From: Clostridiales bacterium
GTDB taxonomy: Bacteria > Bacillota > Clostridia > Christensenellales > Borkfalkiaceae
NCBI GenBank assembly: GCA_015069465.1
Contig: SVIO01000008.1
Coordinates: 1-64,000, forward strand
Length of the DNA stretch: 64,000 bases
Direction: 5' to 3'
Below, piece after piece: positions 53,730 to 62,326 of the stretch (the first letter of the stretch is position 1; every line of letters begins with the position of its first letter). The notes beneath the pieces are model-generated. The model was not told where the DNA came from, did no database searches, and worked only from the letters and a program-made list of their open reading frames with translations. A program made the translations under genes and the position numbers.

Positions 53730-54859
53730 TATTCTCCAAATAAAAATGTTACATAGTTTCTTGCGAACTTGTCGGCATCTATTAAATCTTCAAGATGAAC
53801 GTGGTGTGAGCCATCAAATGACTGCATTGCACCATATATGCTCTTATAAATGTCGTTATAACCGATTTTTCCTTCAAGGAAAAGTTTAACTGCTTGTTCG
53901 TTTGCGCCATTTACAACGGCTGGATATAGCCCCCCTTCCTTTGCCCCTTCTAGAACTAAATTAAAGCAAGGAAATCTTTTATTATCAACGCTTTCAAATG
54001 TTAAGTTTTTAAGTTCACTAAAATTCAAGCTCTTTATATTTGTTTTAAGCCTTTCAGGATAAGATAATGCAAGTTGTATGGCTAGGCTCATATCAGGATA
54101 ACTCATTTGTGCGATAACACTGCTGTCAATTAGTTCTACCATAGAGTGTATGATACTTTGCCTATGAATTATAACATCAATCTTATCAAAAGAAGTGTTA
54201 TAGAGCCATTTTGCTTCTACAACTTCAAATGCCTTATTAACTAAGGTTGCGCAATCTATGGTAATTTTTGCACCCATTTGCCAATTTGGGTGAAGAAGTG
54301 CATCTTTTGCCGTTAGAGATGACATCTCTTCTAATGTCTTATCTCTAAAAGCGCCACCACTTGCCGTTAAAATAATCTTGTTAAAAGGTGCATCAAAGTC
54401 AAAGTTAAGTGCCTGCCAAACAGCAGAGTGTTCGCTATCTATTGGCGAAATCTTAACCCCTTTTTCCTTTGCCTTTTGCATTACAAGACTGCCACCCACA
54501 ACCAAACTTTCTTTGTTTGCAAGCGCTATGTCCTTGCCCTTTTCAATAGCATTTAAAACGGCTATAATGCCCTTAAAACCAACTAGCGCAACCACAACCA
54601 CATCAACTTCATCTGTAATGGCGTTAACGAAAGCATCTTCGCCAAAGAAAAACTCCGTTTCTTTTGGAAGGGCTTCTTTTGTTTCATTACAAAGGGTTGC
54701 CACCTTTGGCTTAAACTCATTTACTTGAGACAAAAATTCGCTCACGTTGTTTCCACCAGCGAGCGAAATTATTTGAAATTTATCTGGATAGCGACGAACG
54801 ACTTCAAGCGTTTGCTTTCCTATAGAGCCCGTGCTACCTAAGAGTGCAATTTTTTTCAT
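53729..54859 (-). CDS. dxr: 1-deoxy-D-xylulose-5-phosphate reductoisomerase
   Basis: 376 aa. Second step of the MEP isoprenoid pathway. NADPH-binding GSTGSIGKQTLEV at the N-terminus, metal-binding IDSEHSAVWQ, and the ASGGAFRD loop. It lies between cdsA and rseP, the standard order; AAGGAA lies about 7 bp before ATG 54859. IspG of the same pathway is at 16 kb. Confidence 0.96.
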   Translation of the reverse strand: MKKIALLGSTGSIGKQTLEVVRRYPDKFQIISLAGGNNVSEFLSQVNEFKPKVATLCNETKEALPKETEFFFGEDAFVNAITDEVDVVVVALVGFKGIIAVLNAIEKGKDIALANKESLVVGGSLVMQKAKEKGVKISPIDSEHSAVWQALNFDFDAPFNKIILTASGGAFRDKTLEEMSSLTAKDALLHPNWQMGAKITIDCATLVNKAFEVVEAKWLYNTSFDKIDVIIHRQSIIHSMVELIDSSVIAQMSYPDMSLAIQLALSYPERLKTNIKSLNFSELKNLTFESVDNKRFPCFNLVLEGAKEGGLYPAVVNGANEQAVKLFLEGKIGYNDIYKSIYGAMQSFDGSHHVHLEDLIDADKFARNYVTFLFGE

Positions 54860-54868
54860 ACAAATTCC

Positions 54869-55696
54869 TTATACAAATAAAAACATTATGTAAAGCACAA
54901 CGATAACGAACATCGTGCCATCTATTCTATCAAGCACGCCACCGTGCCCTGGCATAATTTTACCCATATCTTTAATACGCATTTTGCGTTTGATATAACT
55001 TTCGGTTAAATCGCCAAAAATATTAACCACACTTGTAAGTAACCCCACTAGCAAGTAAAACACTGCTGGCGAAAACACGTTTAAGTCTGGGCGAACTATA
55101 AGCCCTGCAATAAGGGCAAACACCATGCCACCTATAGTTCCACCGATAGCACCCGACCAAGTCTTTTTAGGGCTTAATTTAGGGCATAATTTCTTGCCAC
55201 CGATTTTGCTTCCTACAAAGTATGCAAAGGTGTCTGAAACAGGGGAAATTACAAAAGCAAGAAGCAAAACAATAAACGAATTATCCCCCATGTCGTTTGC
55301 TGAAAGCATAAATAAAAGTAACACTGCTGGGTATATATAGCATAACATTGTCCACATAGTTGCTTTTAGGTCGGTATTAGTATATATTGCTAAAAATAAG
55401 TTGATTACAATAAACAATGCAACTAGATATATTGAAAAAATAAATCCGTGACTTCCCGAAACATAATGTTGAAAAATAAAATATACCGGAACAAAAAGTA
55501 AGGAAAAAATCAAAGATAAAATTCTTGTCCCCTTTATGGTAACCTTTTTTGTTGCCCTTGCAATTTCAAACGTGCCAACCACTATAAAAAAGTAGGTAAG
55601 TAGATGAAAAATCCAACTATTTACCAACTGCCTTAAAAGAAAAAATGCAGTGAGTATTGCCACATAAAATGCACCACTTATAATTCTCGTTTTCAT
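54869..55696 (-). CDS. cdsA: Phosphatidate cytidylyltransferase
   Basis: 275 aa from ATG 55696 (AAAGGAA upstream); an ATG 24 bp further up lies inside uppS. Integral membrane enzyme forming CDP-diacylglycerol. About seven to eight hydrophobic segments, and the signature PGHGGVLDRIDG near the C-terminus with SDTFAYFVG and SPKKTWSG before it. Starts 10 bp after uppS. Confidence 0.94.
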   Translation of the reverse strand: MKTRIISGAFYVAILTAFFLLRQLVNSWIFHLLTYFFIVVGTFEIARATKKVTIKGTRILSLIFSLLFVPVYFIFQHYVSGSHGFIFSIYLVALFIVINLFLAIYTNTDLKATMWTMLCYIYPAVLLLFMLSANDMGDNSFIVLLLAFVISPVSDTFAYFVGSKIGGKKLCPKLSPKKTWSGAIGGTIGGMVFALIAGLIVRPDLNVFSPAVFYLLVGLLTSVVNIFGDLTESYIKRKMRIKDMGKIMPGHGGVLDRIDGTMFVIVVLYIMFLFV

Positions 55697-55706
55697 ATTG
55701 TTCCTT

Positions 55707-56393
55707 TTACACCTTTCCAAAACGGCGTTTTCTGTTTGAAAAACTTTCTAAGGCCTTATCAAGTTCAATTTCATCAAAATCAGGCCACAAAACATCGGTA
55801 AAATAAAGTTCGCTATACGCACCTTGATAAAGCAAGAAGTTAGAAAGCCTGAGTTCACCACCCGTGCGAATAATAAGGTCAACTTCCCCACTATCTGCCG
55901 TGTCAAGCCCACTTAATATAGTTTGGTCTGTTATTTCTTTACCTTCTTTAATAAGATTATTAACCACCCTTGCAATCTCTTGCCTGCCACCATAGTTTAA
56001 TGCAATATTAAGGTTGTTTGTTTTGTTATCTTTGCTCTTTTCTTCGCCGTCAGTAATAACTTTAATCAAATCGGCTGAAAGTTCATCTCTACCACCGATA
56101 ACACGCAAGCGAACATCGCTACTAACAACCTTTTTAATGAACTTTTTAAAGTATTCTTTAAGAAGTCGCATAAGTTCATCGACTTCTGCTTTTGGTCGAG
56201 CCCAATTTTCAGCCGAAAAAGCATAAAGAGTGAGCGATTTAACCCCACTCTTAAAAGCGTGCGAAACTATTCTATCAACGTTTTTCGCACCAAACTTATG
56301 CCCATATGAACGGTTTTTGCCTTTTGCTTCTGCCCACCTTCCGTTGCCGTCCATTATTATTCCAACGTGTGAAGGTATCTTAACATTATCCAT
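55707..56393 (-). CDS. uppS: Undecaprenyl diphosphate synthase
   Basis: 228 aa cis-prenyltransferase making the lipid carrier for cell-wall synthesis. Catalytic MDGNGRWA (14-21), SAENWARPKAEV and the C-terminal RTGGELRLSNFLL; all catalytic residues are present. The start overlaps the frr stop by one base. Slightly shorter than the common 245 aa. Confidence 0.95.
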   Translation of the reverse strand: MDNVKIPSHVGIIMDGNGRWAEAKGKNRSYGHKFGAKNVDRIVSHAFKSGVKSLTLYAFSAENWARPKAEVDELMRLLKEYFKKFIKKVVSSDVRLRVIGGRDELSADLIKVITDGEEKSKDNKTNNLNIALNYGGRQEIARVVNNLIKEGKEITDQTILSGLDTADSGEVDLIIRTGGELRLSNFLLYQGAYSELYFTDVLWPDFDEIELDKALESFSNRKRRFGKV

Positions 56394-56968
56394 TATACAG
56401 AAAGAACGTCCTTTTCTTTGTCAGCACAAAGTTTTTCGATTTTTTCAATGTTTTCAGAAATAATTTTGTCAATTTCCTTTTCGCAAGAAGCGTGTTCATC
56501 TTCTGAAAGTTCTTTGTTGTTTTTCATTTTCTTTAATGCATCCATGCCGTCACGACGGATATTTCTAATAGCAACCTTGCTATCTTCTGCCATCTTTTTA
56601 ACTTGCTTAACAAGTTCTTTTCTTCTTTCTTCTGTGAGTGCTGGGAACACAAGTCTAATAACCTTACCATCGTTTACAGGTGTGATGCCAAGGTTTTCAG
56701 CAAGAAGTTGCTTTTCGATAATCTTAAGCATTGATGCATCCCAAGGAGCGATAACTAGGCATCTACCTTCAACAACTGAAAGGTTGCCCACTTGATTTAT
56801 TGGCGTTGGCGTTCCATAATAGTCAACCAAAACCTTGTCTAAAATGTGTGGGTTTGCTCTGCCTGCTCTTATTGTAATATATTCTCCATTTAGAACTGAA
56901 ATTGTTTTGTCAGTCCTTTCAATTGTTTCCATCATAATCATTTCAAATTGTTCGTTTTCAATAGCCAT
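56393..56968 (-). CDS. frr: Ribosome recycling factor
   Basis: 191 aa from ATG 56968, which has AAGGAG 7 bp upstream; an open frame continues 27 codons further up but enters the untranslated leader. Contains GRANPHILDKVLVDYYG (quoted in part: GRANPHIL), PWDASMLKIIEK and RRDGMDALKK. With EF-G it splits post-termination ribosomes. A 148-nt inverted-repeat element lies in the leader between pyrH and this start. Confidence 0.96.
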   Translation of the reverse strand: MAIENEQFEMIMMETIERTDKTISVLNGEYITIRAGRANPHILDKVLVDYYGTPTPINQVGNLSVVEGRCLVIAPWDASMLKIIEKQLLAENLGITPVNDGKVIRLVFPALTEERRKELVKQVKKMAEDSKVAIRNIRRDGMDALKKMKNNKELSEDEHASCEKEIDKIISENIEKIEKLCADKEKDVLSV

Positions 56969-57033
56969 AGTAGTTCTCCTTAATTGTATATTTATTGTAA
57001 TTTTTTTATTTATTGGGGCTTTGTCACAGAAAG

Positions 57034-57181
57034 TGGTTGATTTATACAAACTTGTTTTGTAGATTTAACGAGAAAAATACAAAAAAGATGAGTTTTCTTG
57101 TGAAGGCGAATACTTGGAAAGTATTTAACTTAAGCAAAAAACAAAATATTTTGCAGTATTTTTCCGTTAAAAAATCAACCA
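57034..57181 (-). other. Inverted-repeat-bounded structured element between pyrH and frr
   Basis: A contiguous 26-nt arm (57156-57181) pairs with three blocks on the other side: 57034-57043 (10 bp), 57064-57070 (7 bp) and 57072-57080 (9 bp). Between the first two blocks is a 20-nt insert that forms its own hairpin (tacaaa/tttgta, 57045-57061). The interior has two more hairpins: aatactt/aagtatt (57109-57125) and gcaaaa/ttttgc (57134-57154). The element lies in the transcribed spacer about 65 nt before the frr start. It is either a multi-branched RNA leader or a small MITE-like insertion; no known class is recognised. Confidence 0.6.
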
Positions 57182-57198
57182 ATTGATGTGATAATGCC

Positions 57199-57906
57199 TT
57201 ATTTAATAAGTGTGCCGATTTGTTCGCCACATACAGCACGCATAAGTGCATTTTCTTCAAACAAGCCAAAAGCCAAAACTTTTATGCCGTTTTCTTTGCA
57301 GAGAGTGATTGCAGTTGTATCCATTGCTTTTAATTCTTTTTCGATGTATTCTTTATATGTTACTACATCGAGTTTTTTAGCATTAGGATTTATTCTAGGG
57401 TCGCTATCATATATACCATCAACGTTTTTAGCAAGAAGTAATACTTCTGCGTTGATATCTGCTGCCCTAAGTGCTGCTGCTGTGTCAGTTGTAAAGTGTG
57501 GGTTACCTGTGCCACAAGCAAAGATAACAACTCTACCCTTTCCAAGATGAGTGATTGCCTTTCTTAAAATATATGGCTCAGCAACCTTAATTATATCAAT
57601 AGCCGTTTGAACCCTTGTAGGAACGCCCTTTCTTTCCAAAGCATCTTGTATGCCTAGTGCATTTATAACCGTTGCAAGCATACCCATGTGGTCGGCTGTT
57701 GCGCTATCCATTTCCTTGCCTTGTCTGCCACGCCAGAAGTTGCCACCACCAACAACGATACCGATTTCAACGCCAAGTTCTTTAACCTTTTTAATTTGTT
57801 CGGTAATTTCGCCCAAAACCTTTTCATCAATGCCGTTGCCGTTTGCACCAGCAAGCGCTTCCCCCGAAAGTTTTATTATAACTCTTTTGTAAACTGCCTT
57901 TTGCAT
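57199..57906 (-). CDS. pyrH: UMP kinase
   Basis: 235 aa amino-acid-kinase-fold enzyme converting UMP to UDP; usually feedback-controlled by UTP and GTP. Signatures [31 protein letters not shown] and the [13 protein letters not shown] segment. AAAAGGAGAGAG precedes ATG 57906. It has its own promoter, because an extra gene with terminator separates it from tsf. Confidence 0.96.
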   Translation of the reverse strand: MQKAVYKRVIIKLSGEALAGANGNGIDEKVLGEITEQIKKVKELGVEIGIVVGGGNFWRGRQGKEMDSATADHMGMLATVINALGIQDALERKGVPTRVQTAIDIIKVAEPYILRKAITHLGKGRVVIFACGTGNPHFTTDTAAALRAADINAEVLLLAKNVDGIYDSDPRINPNAKKLDVVTYKEYIEKELKAMDTTAITLCKENGIKVLAFGLFEENALMRAVCGEQIGTLIK

Positions 57907-57950
57907 AAATCTACTCTCTCCTTTTGATTTAAAAAAGATTATTCCTAAAC

Positions 57951-57979
57951 ATTATATACTATTTTTGTGATTTTGTCTA
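57951..57979 (-). promoter_or_regulatory. Promoter of pyrH-frr-uppS-cdsA-dxr-rseP
   Basis: TAGACA (57974-57979), 17-bp spacer, TATAAT (57951-57956) on the minus strand. Confidence 0.75.
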
Positions 57980-58033
57980 TAGTAAAATAGATTTAGCCCA
58001 TAAAAAACTTAAATTTTTTGACAAAAAAAATAA

Positions 58034-58065
58034 ATGCACCCATCACTTAAAAATGATAGGTGCAT
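58034..58065 (-). terminator. Terminator of the SDR gene
   Basis: aatgcacc-atca pairs with tgat-ggtgcat (one mismatch), followed by TTTATTTTTTTT on the minus strand. Confidence 0.8.
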
Positions 58066-58072
58066 ATTTTGA

Positions 58073-58852
58073 TTATTTATAATTTTTTAATTTTTGTTGA
58101 TGTTGCCAATAAGACATAACAAATGAGTGTGGCAATATTTTGGCAAGAAGCATTTGAAATCTTGCAATAAACCCAAACTTGCTAACGTCTTTTTTCCTTT
58201 TGGCATCACGATAAGCCCTTTTAACAATCTTTTTGGCATCGTACATTGCCACGTACTTTTTAACAACTGCTTTTTGGTCATCTTTTACAGCCCTATCAAA
58301 AAATTCCGTTTTGGTCCAAAATGGGCACACGGCTGTGGTAGTTATGCCTTTAGCCTTAAACTCTCTATTGAGGCCACGAGAAAAACTTAAAACAAACGCT
58401 TTTGTTGCTGCATATACATTGATATATGGAACAGGTTGCATTGATGCAACAGATGCAATGTTTATTATGTTAGAGCCACTTGACATAAACCTAAGTGAAA
58501 GTTGGCACATATATACGATAGCCTTACAATTTAGGTCAATCATGTTTAGGTTAACTTGTTCGCTAACTTCATCAGTCCTGCAAAACTTGCCAAACCCACT
58601 TGCGTTTATAAGAAGTTTAATATCTGGTTTTTCCTTTTCTAATAGTTCTTTATACTTTTCTATTGTATCGCTACTAGACAAGTCCCAAGCAAGAACTTTT
58701 GTCTTTATGCCTATTTCTTTTGCGACTTCTTTTAGTCTATCTTCCCTTCTTGCGATAAGCCACACTTTATCAAACTTGCCAAAACTATTTAATGTCAAAG
58801 CAAACTCTCTGCCCATGCCACTCGATGCGCCTGTAATAACTGCAACTGCCAT
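58073..58852 (-). CDS. Short-chain dehydrogenase inserted in the tsf-pyrH operon
   Basis: 259 aa from ATG 58852 (GGGGGA 6 bp upstream; a longer frame would start inside the tsf terminator). DltE/YqjQ-type SDR: cofactor motif TGASSGMG, NASGFGK in place of NNAG, SVAS, and the catalytic Tyr/Lys in YAATKAF; a C-terminal hydrophobic or amphipathic helix (ARFQMLLAKILPHSF) may touch the membrane. The substrate is unknown. It lies between tsf and pyrH, which are neighbours in most Bacillota, and is bracketed by terminators. Confidence 0.82.
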   Translation of the reverse strand: MAVAVITGASSGMGREFALTLNSFGKFDKVWLIARREDRLKEVAKEIGIKTKVLAWDLSSSDTIEKYKELLEKEKPDIKLLINASGFGKFCRTDEVSEQVNLNMIDLNCKAIVYMCQLSLRFMSSGSNIINIASVASMQPVPYINVYAATKAFVLSFSRGLNREFKAKGITTTAVCPFWTKTEFFDRAVKDDQKAVVKKYVAMYDAKKIVKRAYRDAKRKKDVSKFGFIARFQMLLAKILPHSFVMSYWQHQQKLKNYK

Positions 58853-58884
58853 ATCTATCCCCCTATTTAACCCATCTATTGTAA

Positions 58885-58914
58885 AAATGCTGTTAGAAAA
58901 TTCTAACAGCATTT
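58885..58914 (-). terminator. Terminator of rpsB-tsf
   Basis: Arms aaatgctgttagaa/ttctaacagcattt with a 2-nt centre, T5 following on the minus strand. It lies just before the SDR start, so the SDR gene depends on read-through or an unseen promoter. Confidence 0.85.
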
Positions 58915-58938
58915 CTTTTGTTTTTTATCAACGAAAAA

Positions 58939-59832
58939 TTACTTTTTCATTTGCGCTTCAACTTCTGCAGCGAAGTCATTGCTTCTCTTTTCTAAGCCTT
59001 CACCCATTTCGAAACGAACGAAACGCTTGATTGAAAGGGCTTTACCCATCTTGTCGCTATATGTTTTAACAAGTTTTTCGATTGTTAAACTTGGGTCTTT
59101 AACGAATGCTTGTTTTAATAAACAGTTTTCATCGTAATACTTGTTGATTTTACCTTCAACCATCTTTGCGATAACCATTTCTGGCTTAGCAGCAAGTTTT
59201 GGGTCGTTTTTGATTTGAGCAAGTAAAATTTCTTTTTCGTGTTCAACAACTTCTGCTGGAACTTCTTCAGCAACCATGTATAATGGTTTAGCAGCAGCGA
59301 TTTGAAGAGCAACATCGTGTGCTAATTCTTTAGCGCCAGCACATGTGCAACCTTCAACTTCTACTAATACGCCAACCTTACCACCCATGTGGATATAACT
59401 TTCTACAATACCGTTTTCAGCAGTGAATTTAGCGAAACGACGGATAGCAATCTTTTCACCGATTTTTGCTGTTGCTTCAACTGTTTCTTGGTTTTTATCA
59501 GCAACTAATTGGTCGATATCCTTAACGTCGTTTTTAAGAACGTATTCAGCAACGCCATCAACGAAAGCGATATATTGGTCGCCCTTTGCAACGAAGTCTG
59601 TTTCGCAGTTAACTTCAACAAGAGCACCTGTATTTCCTTCAACCTTAGCAAGAACGATACCTTCAGCAGCGATTCTTGATGCCTTTTTAGCGGCAGTAGC
59701 AATACCCTTTTCTCTCAAAAAGTCAACTGCCTTGTCCATGTCGCCATTTGTTTCAACGAGTGCCTTTTTGCAGTCTGCAACGCCAGCACCTGTCTTTTTT
59801 CTAAGTTCCATTACGTCTTGATTTGTAAACAT
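58939..59832 (-). CDS. tsf: Translation elongation factor Ts
   Basis: 297 aa. Nucleotide exchange factor of EF-Tu. UBA-like N-terminus (MELRKKTGAGVADCKKAL, quoted in part: LRKKTGAGVADCKKAL), the ETDFVAK loop that contacts EF-Tu, and two subdomain repeats with a coiled-coil region. It follows rpsB by 24 bp, as in nearly all bacteria. Confidence 0.97.
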   Translation of the reverse strand: MFTNQDVMELRKKTGAGVADCKKALVETNGDMDKAVDFLREKGIATAAKKASRIAAEGIVLAKVEGNTGALVEVNCETDFVAKGDQYIAFVDGVAEYVLKNDVKDIDQLVADKNQETVEATAKIGEKIAIRRFAKFTAENGIVESYIHMGGKVGVLVEVEGCTCAGAKELAHDVALQIAAAKPLYMVAEEVPAEVVEHEKEILLAQIKNDPKLAAKPEMVIAKMVEGKINKYYDENCLLKQAFVKDPSLTIEKLVKTYSDKMGKALSIKRFVRFEMGEGLEKRSNDFAAEVEAQMKK

Positions 59833-59856
59833 TTTTCTTATTCTCCCTTATCTAAA

Positions 59857-60606
59857 TTATTCAGCGTCTTTAGCAGTTTCTTCTACTGCAACTTCGCCTT
59901 CTTCTTCAACTCTAAATTCTTCGCCTTGGTTAGCTTCGATAATAGCGTTTGCAACAACTGATGCAATAAGTTTAACTGCACGAATAGCATCGTCGTTACC
60001 AGGGATTACATAGTCAATCAAATCTGGGTCACAGTTTGTGTCAGTGATTGCTACGATTGGGATATTTAAGTCTCTTGCTTCTTTAACAGCAATGTCTTCT
60101 TGTTCTGGGTCAACAACGAACATAAGACCTGGAAGACTTCTCATTTCTTTAATACCACCTAAGTTTGCTTCGAGTTTATCTCTTTCAATCTTAAGGTTTG
60201 CAACTTCCTTCTTTGGAAGAAGGTCAAACTCACCCATTTTTTCCATGTTGTTGAGCTTGTTAAGTCTATCTACTCTTGACCTAATTGTCTTGAAGTTTGT
60301 AAGCATACCACCGAGCCATCTTTGGTTAACATAGAATTGACCACATCTTTCTGCTTCTTCTTTAATAGCGTCTTGAGCCTGTTTCTTTGTACCAACGAAA
60401 AGTACGCTCTTGCCTTGTTTAGCGATTTCTACTACAGCTGGATAAACTTCATTTTCGATAAGTTCAACTGTCTTTTCAAGGTTAATGATATGAATACCAT
60501 TTCTTTCGCCATAGATGTACTTTTTCATCTTTGGGTTCCATCTTCTTGTTTGGTGACCGAAGTGAACACCTGTTTCAAGAAGTTGCTTCATTGTAATAAC
60601 TGCCAT
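59857..60606 (-). CDS. rpsB: 30S ribosomal protein S2
   Basis: 249 aa. Signatures: [15 protein letters not shown] at the N-terminus, [21 protein letters not shown] and [13 protein letters not shown]. The C-terminus is acidic. GGAGG lies 7 bp before ATG 60606. It has a promoter and a 115-nt structured leader, a usual setting for autoregulation by S2. Confidence 0.97.
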   Translation of the reverse strand: MAVITMKQLLETGVHFGHQTRRWNPKMKKYIYGERNGIHIINLEKTVELIENEVYPAVVEIAKQGKSVLFVGTKKQAQDAIKEEAERCGQFYVNQRWLGGMLTNFKTIRSRVDRLNKLNNMEKMGEFDLLPKKEVANLKIERDKLEANLGGIKEMRSLPGLMFVVDPEQEDIAVKEARDLNIPIVAITDTNCDPDLIDYVIPGNDDAIRAVKLIASVVANAIIEANQGEEFRVEEEGEVAVEETAKDAE

Positions 60607-60608
60607 AA

Positions 60609-60724
60609 TATTTACCTCCGTTATTCCTCCCCAACGCCGTTTATTTTGGGGTTACATTTCCACCGAGTAAAAGTTTTTTGTGGAAACACGAAAACCCCAC
60701 TTGCATTTGGGTGTTAATTTTTGC
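60609..60724 (-). promoter_or_regulatory. Structured rpsB leader, possible S2 autoregulatory site
   Basis: The leader between the predicted start point (60724) and the rpsB SD folds into nested helices: tggggtt/aacccca (60647-60653 with 60693-60699) and tttccac/gtggaaa (60657-60663 with 60680-60686). A further G-rich stretch, ggggagg, lies just before the SD. There is no terminator, so translational control is more likely than attenuation. Confidence 0.55.
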
Positions 60725-60730
60725 TTGTAT

Positions 60731-60759
60731 ATTTTAGCATAAAGCACCTTTAAACGCAA
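60731..60759 (-). promoter_or_regulatory. Promoter of rpsB-tsf
   Basis: TTGCGT (60754-60759), 17-bp spacer, TAAAAT (60731-60736) with TG one base upstream of the -10. Confidence 0.7.
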
Positions 60760-60860
60760 CTTTTTTTATAGCATTTTTTAACTTTTTTTAACTTTTTTAT
60801 ATATTTTTATATTCACAATATAAATAGCAACAATAAACGCTTGTGTTTTTAAAAAATTTA

Positions 60861-60884
60861 CCCCTAAGCATTTTCGCTTAGGGG
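60861..60884 (-). terminator. Terminator of mtlD
   Basis: Stem cccctaagc/gcttagggg with a 6-nt loop, followed by TAAATTTTTT on the minus strand, 18 bp after the mtlD stop. Confidence 0.82.
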
Positions 60885-60901
60885 CTTAAATTAAAATTTT
60901 A

Positions 60902-62119
60902 TTAAACTCTGATTGGTTTGCCAACCTTTTCTTCGCAATATCTAATTAGTTCTTCAACAGATTTGCCACTAACTGACATATCGTAGAATTCGCAAATTAA
61001 ATCTGTCATCCTGCCATTATATTCAGAGTATTTTTCAAGAGTTTTTCTTGCGCCGTTTTCTTTTGCAAATGCACATAATTCTTGGCTTCTTTCATCGCCA
61101 TCAGGTGCAAAACGCATGCCGAGAGCAACGCCAAGGCACAAATATTCGCAATTTACGTTATGCTTATCTGCAAGATTGATTGCGCCGATAAGTCTATCGT
61201 TTGCACCGAGTTTTCTAATTGTATCTTTACCAACTCTCGCAACTGTGTCGCCAAGAGCAACGTTAGAGAAACGATAAAGTAAGTTTTGTGCGTGAGAGAT
61301 AAGGCTTTCGATTTCAACGCCGTTTTCTTTTGCAACTGCCATTGCTGATTGGCAAAGAGCGTTAAATGCAACGCATTTAATATCATAATCGCCAACTGCC
61401 TCATAGATGTATTCATAGTTTCTTTGATAGCCTAAATATGCGCAAAGTGCGTGGCTCATATTGTGCATAAAGAGTTTTCTTTGAATAAATAAGTTAAATG
61501 GAGCAAAAGGATATAAGTTTTTAACTTCTGGAATTTCGCCCTTAAACGCATCCTTATCAACAGGTAAAATGTTATATGGTTCAACGCAAACTCTAAGTGG
61601 GTTGCCTTGTTTCTTTTCTTCTGTCATAACAGGAACCATTCTGCCGATACTTGCTTCAACAAAGCCAACTTCCTTGTCAATTCTATCTGCATATTCTGGA
61701 ATTTGTTCTTTGATTAAGCCCTTAAGGAAATAGTCAGCACCGATTAAGTTTTCACAAATAATGATGTTGAAAAAACCTGCATTTCTTTCAAAACGCTTCT
61801 TTAAGCCTAAAGCAATAGGTTTTGCAATGAACTTTAACACGTTAACGCCGATTGCTGTTGCCATGATGTCACTTGTAGCAATTTCTTCTGAAACAAGTTC
61901 AATATCCGTTCCGTCAATACCATAAGCGTTTTTAACAACGTCTTCCGTCACGCCTTCAGTTGTAACGATTTCAACAGGATATTCTTTGTCAGCATTAAGT
62001 CTTGCGATAACTTCTTTATTGATGTCGATAAAACCAACTGAATAACCACTTTGTGAGAACAATTGACCGATAAAACCTCTACCGATATTGCCTGCACCAT
62101 ACATAATAAATTTTTTCAT
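60902..62119 (-). CDS. mtlD: Mannitol-1-phosphate 5-dehydrogenase family protein
   Basis: 405 aa, polyol-specific long-chain dehydrogenase. N-terminal Rossmann motif GAGNIGRGFIG (8-18), CENLIGADYFLK in the middle, and C-terminal KLFMHNMSHALCAYLG with the catalytic Lys. It interconverts mannitol 1-phosphate and fructose 6-phosphate with NAD. No mannitol PTS gene is adjacent, so it may instead serve mannitol formation as an electron sink, or act on a related polyol phosphate. Own promoter and terminator. Confidence 0.88.
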   Translation of the reverse strand: MKKFIMYGAGNIGRGFIGQLFSQSGYSVGFIDINKEVIARLNADKEYPVEIVTTEGVTEDVVKNAYGIDGTDIELVSEEIATSDIMATAIGVNVLKFIAKPIALGLKKRFERNAGFFNIIICENLIGADYFLKGLIKEQIPEYADRIDKEVGFVEASIGRMVPVMTEEKKQGNPLRVCVEPYNILPVDKDAFKGEIPEVKNLYPFAPFNLFIQRKLFMHNMSHALCAYLGYQRNYEYIYEAVGDYDIKCVAFNALCQSAMAVAKENGVEIESLISHAQNLLYRFSNVALGDTVARVGKDTIRKLGANDRLIGAINLADKHNVNCEYLCLGVALGMRFAPDGDERSQELCAFAKENGARKTLEKYSEYNGRMTDLICEFYDMSVSGKSVEELIRYCEEKVGKPIRV

Positions 62120-62179
62120 ATCTACCCTCGCTAAATATAAATATCTAATGTAAATAATGGCTAAGCGCCACTAAAAATT

Positions 62180-62208
62180 ATTATAGCACAATCTTTTTTG
62201 TTTGGCAA
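62180..62208 (-). promoter_or_regulatory. Promoter of mtlD
   Basis: TTGCCA (62203-62208), 17-bp spacer, TATAAT (62180-62185) on the minus strand; leader of about 55 nt. Confidence 0.78.
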
Positions 62209-62284
62209 ACAAAAATTTATCCTTAGCCCCACTTTTTATAATTTATCCTTGCCCCCAAATAAAACAAAAACAAACCATTATAAA

Positions 62285-62314
62285 AAAGGTGGCAACGATT
62301 TACGTACCACCTTT
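62285..62314 (-). terminator. Terminator of the fumarase operon
   Basis: Stem aaaggtgg/ccaccttt with acg/cgt pairing inside the loop, followed by T6 on the minus strand. Confidence 0.82.
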
Positions 62315-62326
62315 AATGTTATAATA

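Noticed and set aside
54378..54728. 116-codon plus-strand frame inside dxr
   Set aside because: Fully antisense to the conserved dxr gene, without a start site or known motif.
58233..59030. 265-codon plus-strand open frame opposite the SDR gene and the end of tsf
   Set aside because: It crosses two terminators and is antisense to well-supported genes; composition is that of a shadow frame.
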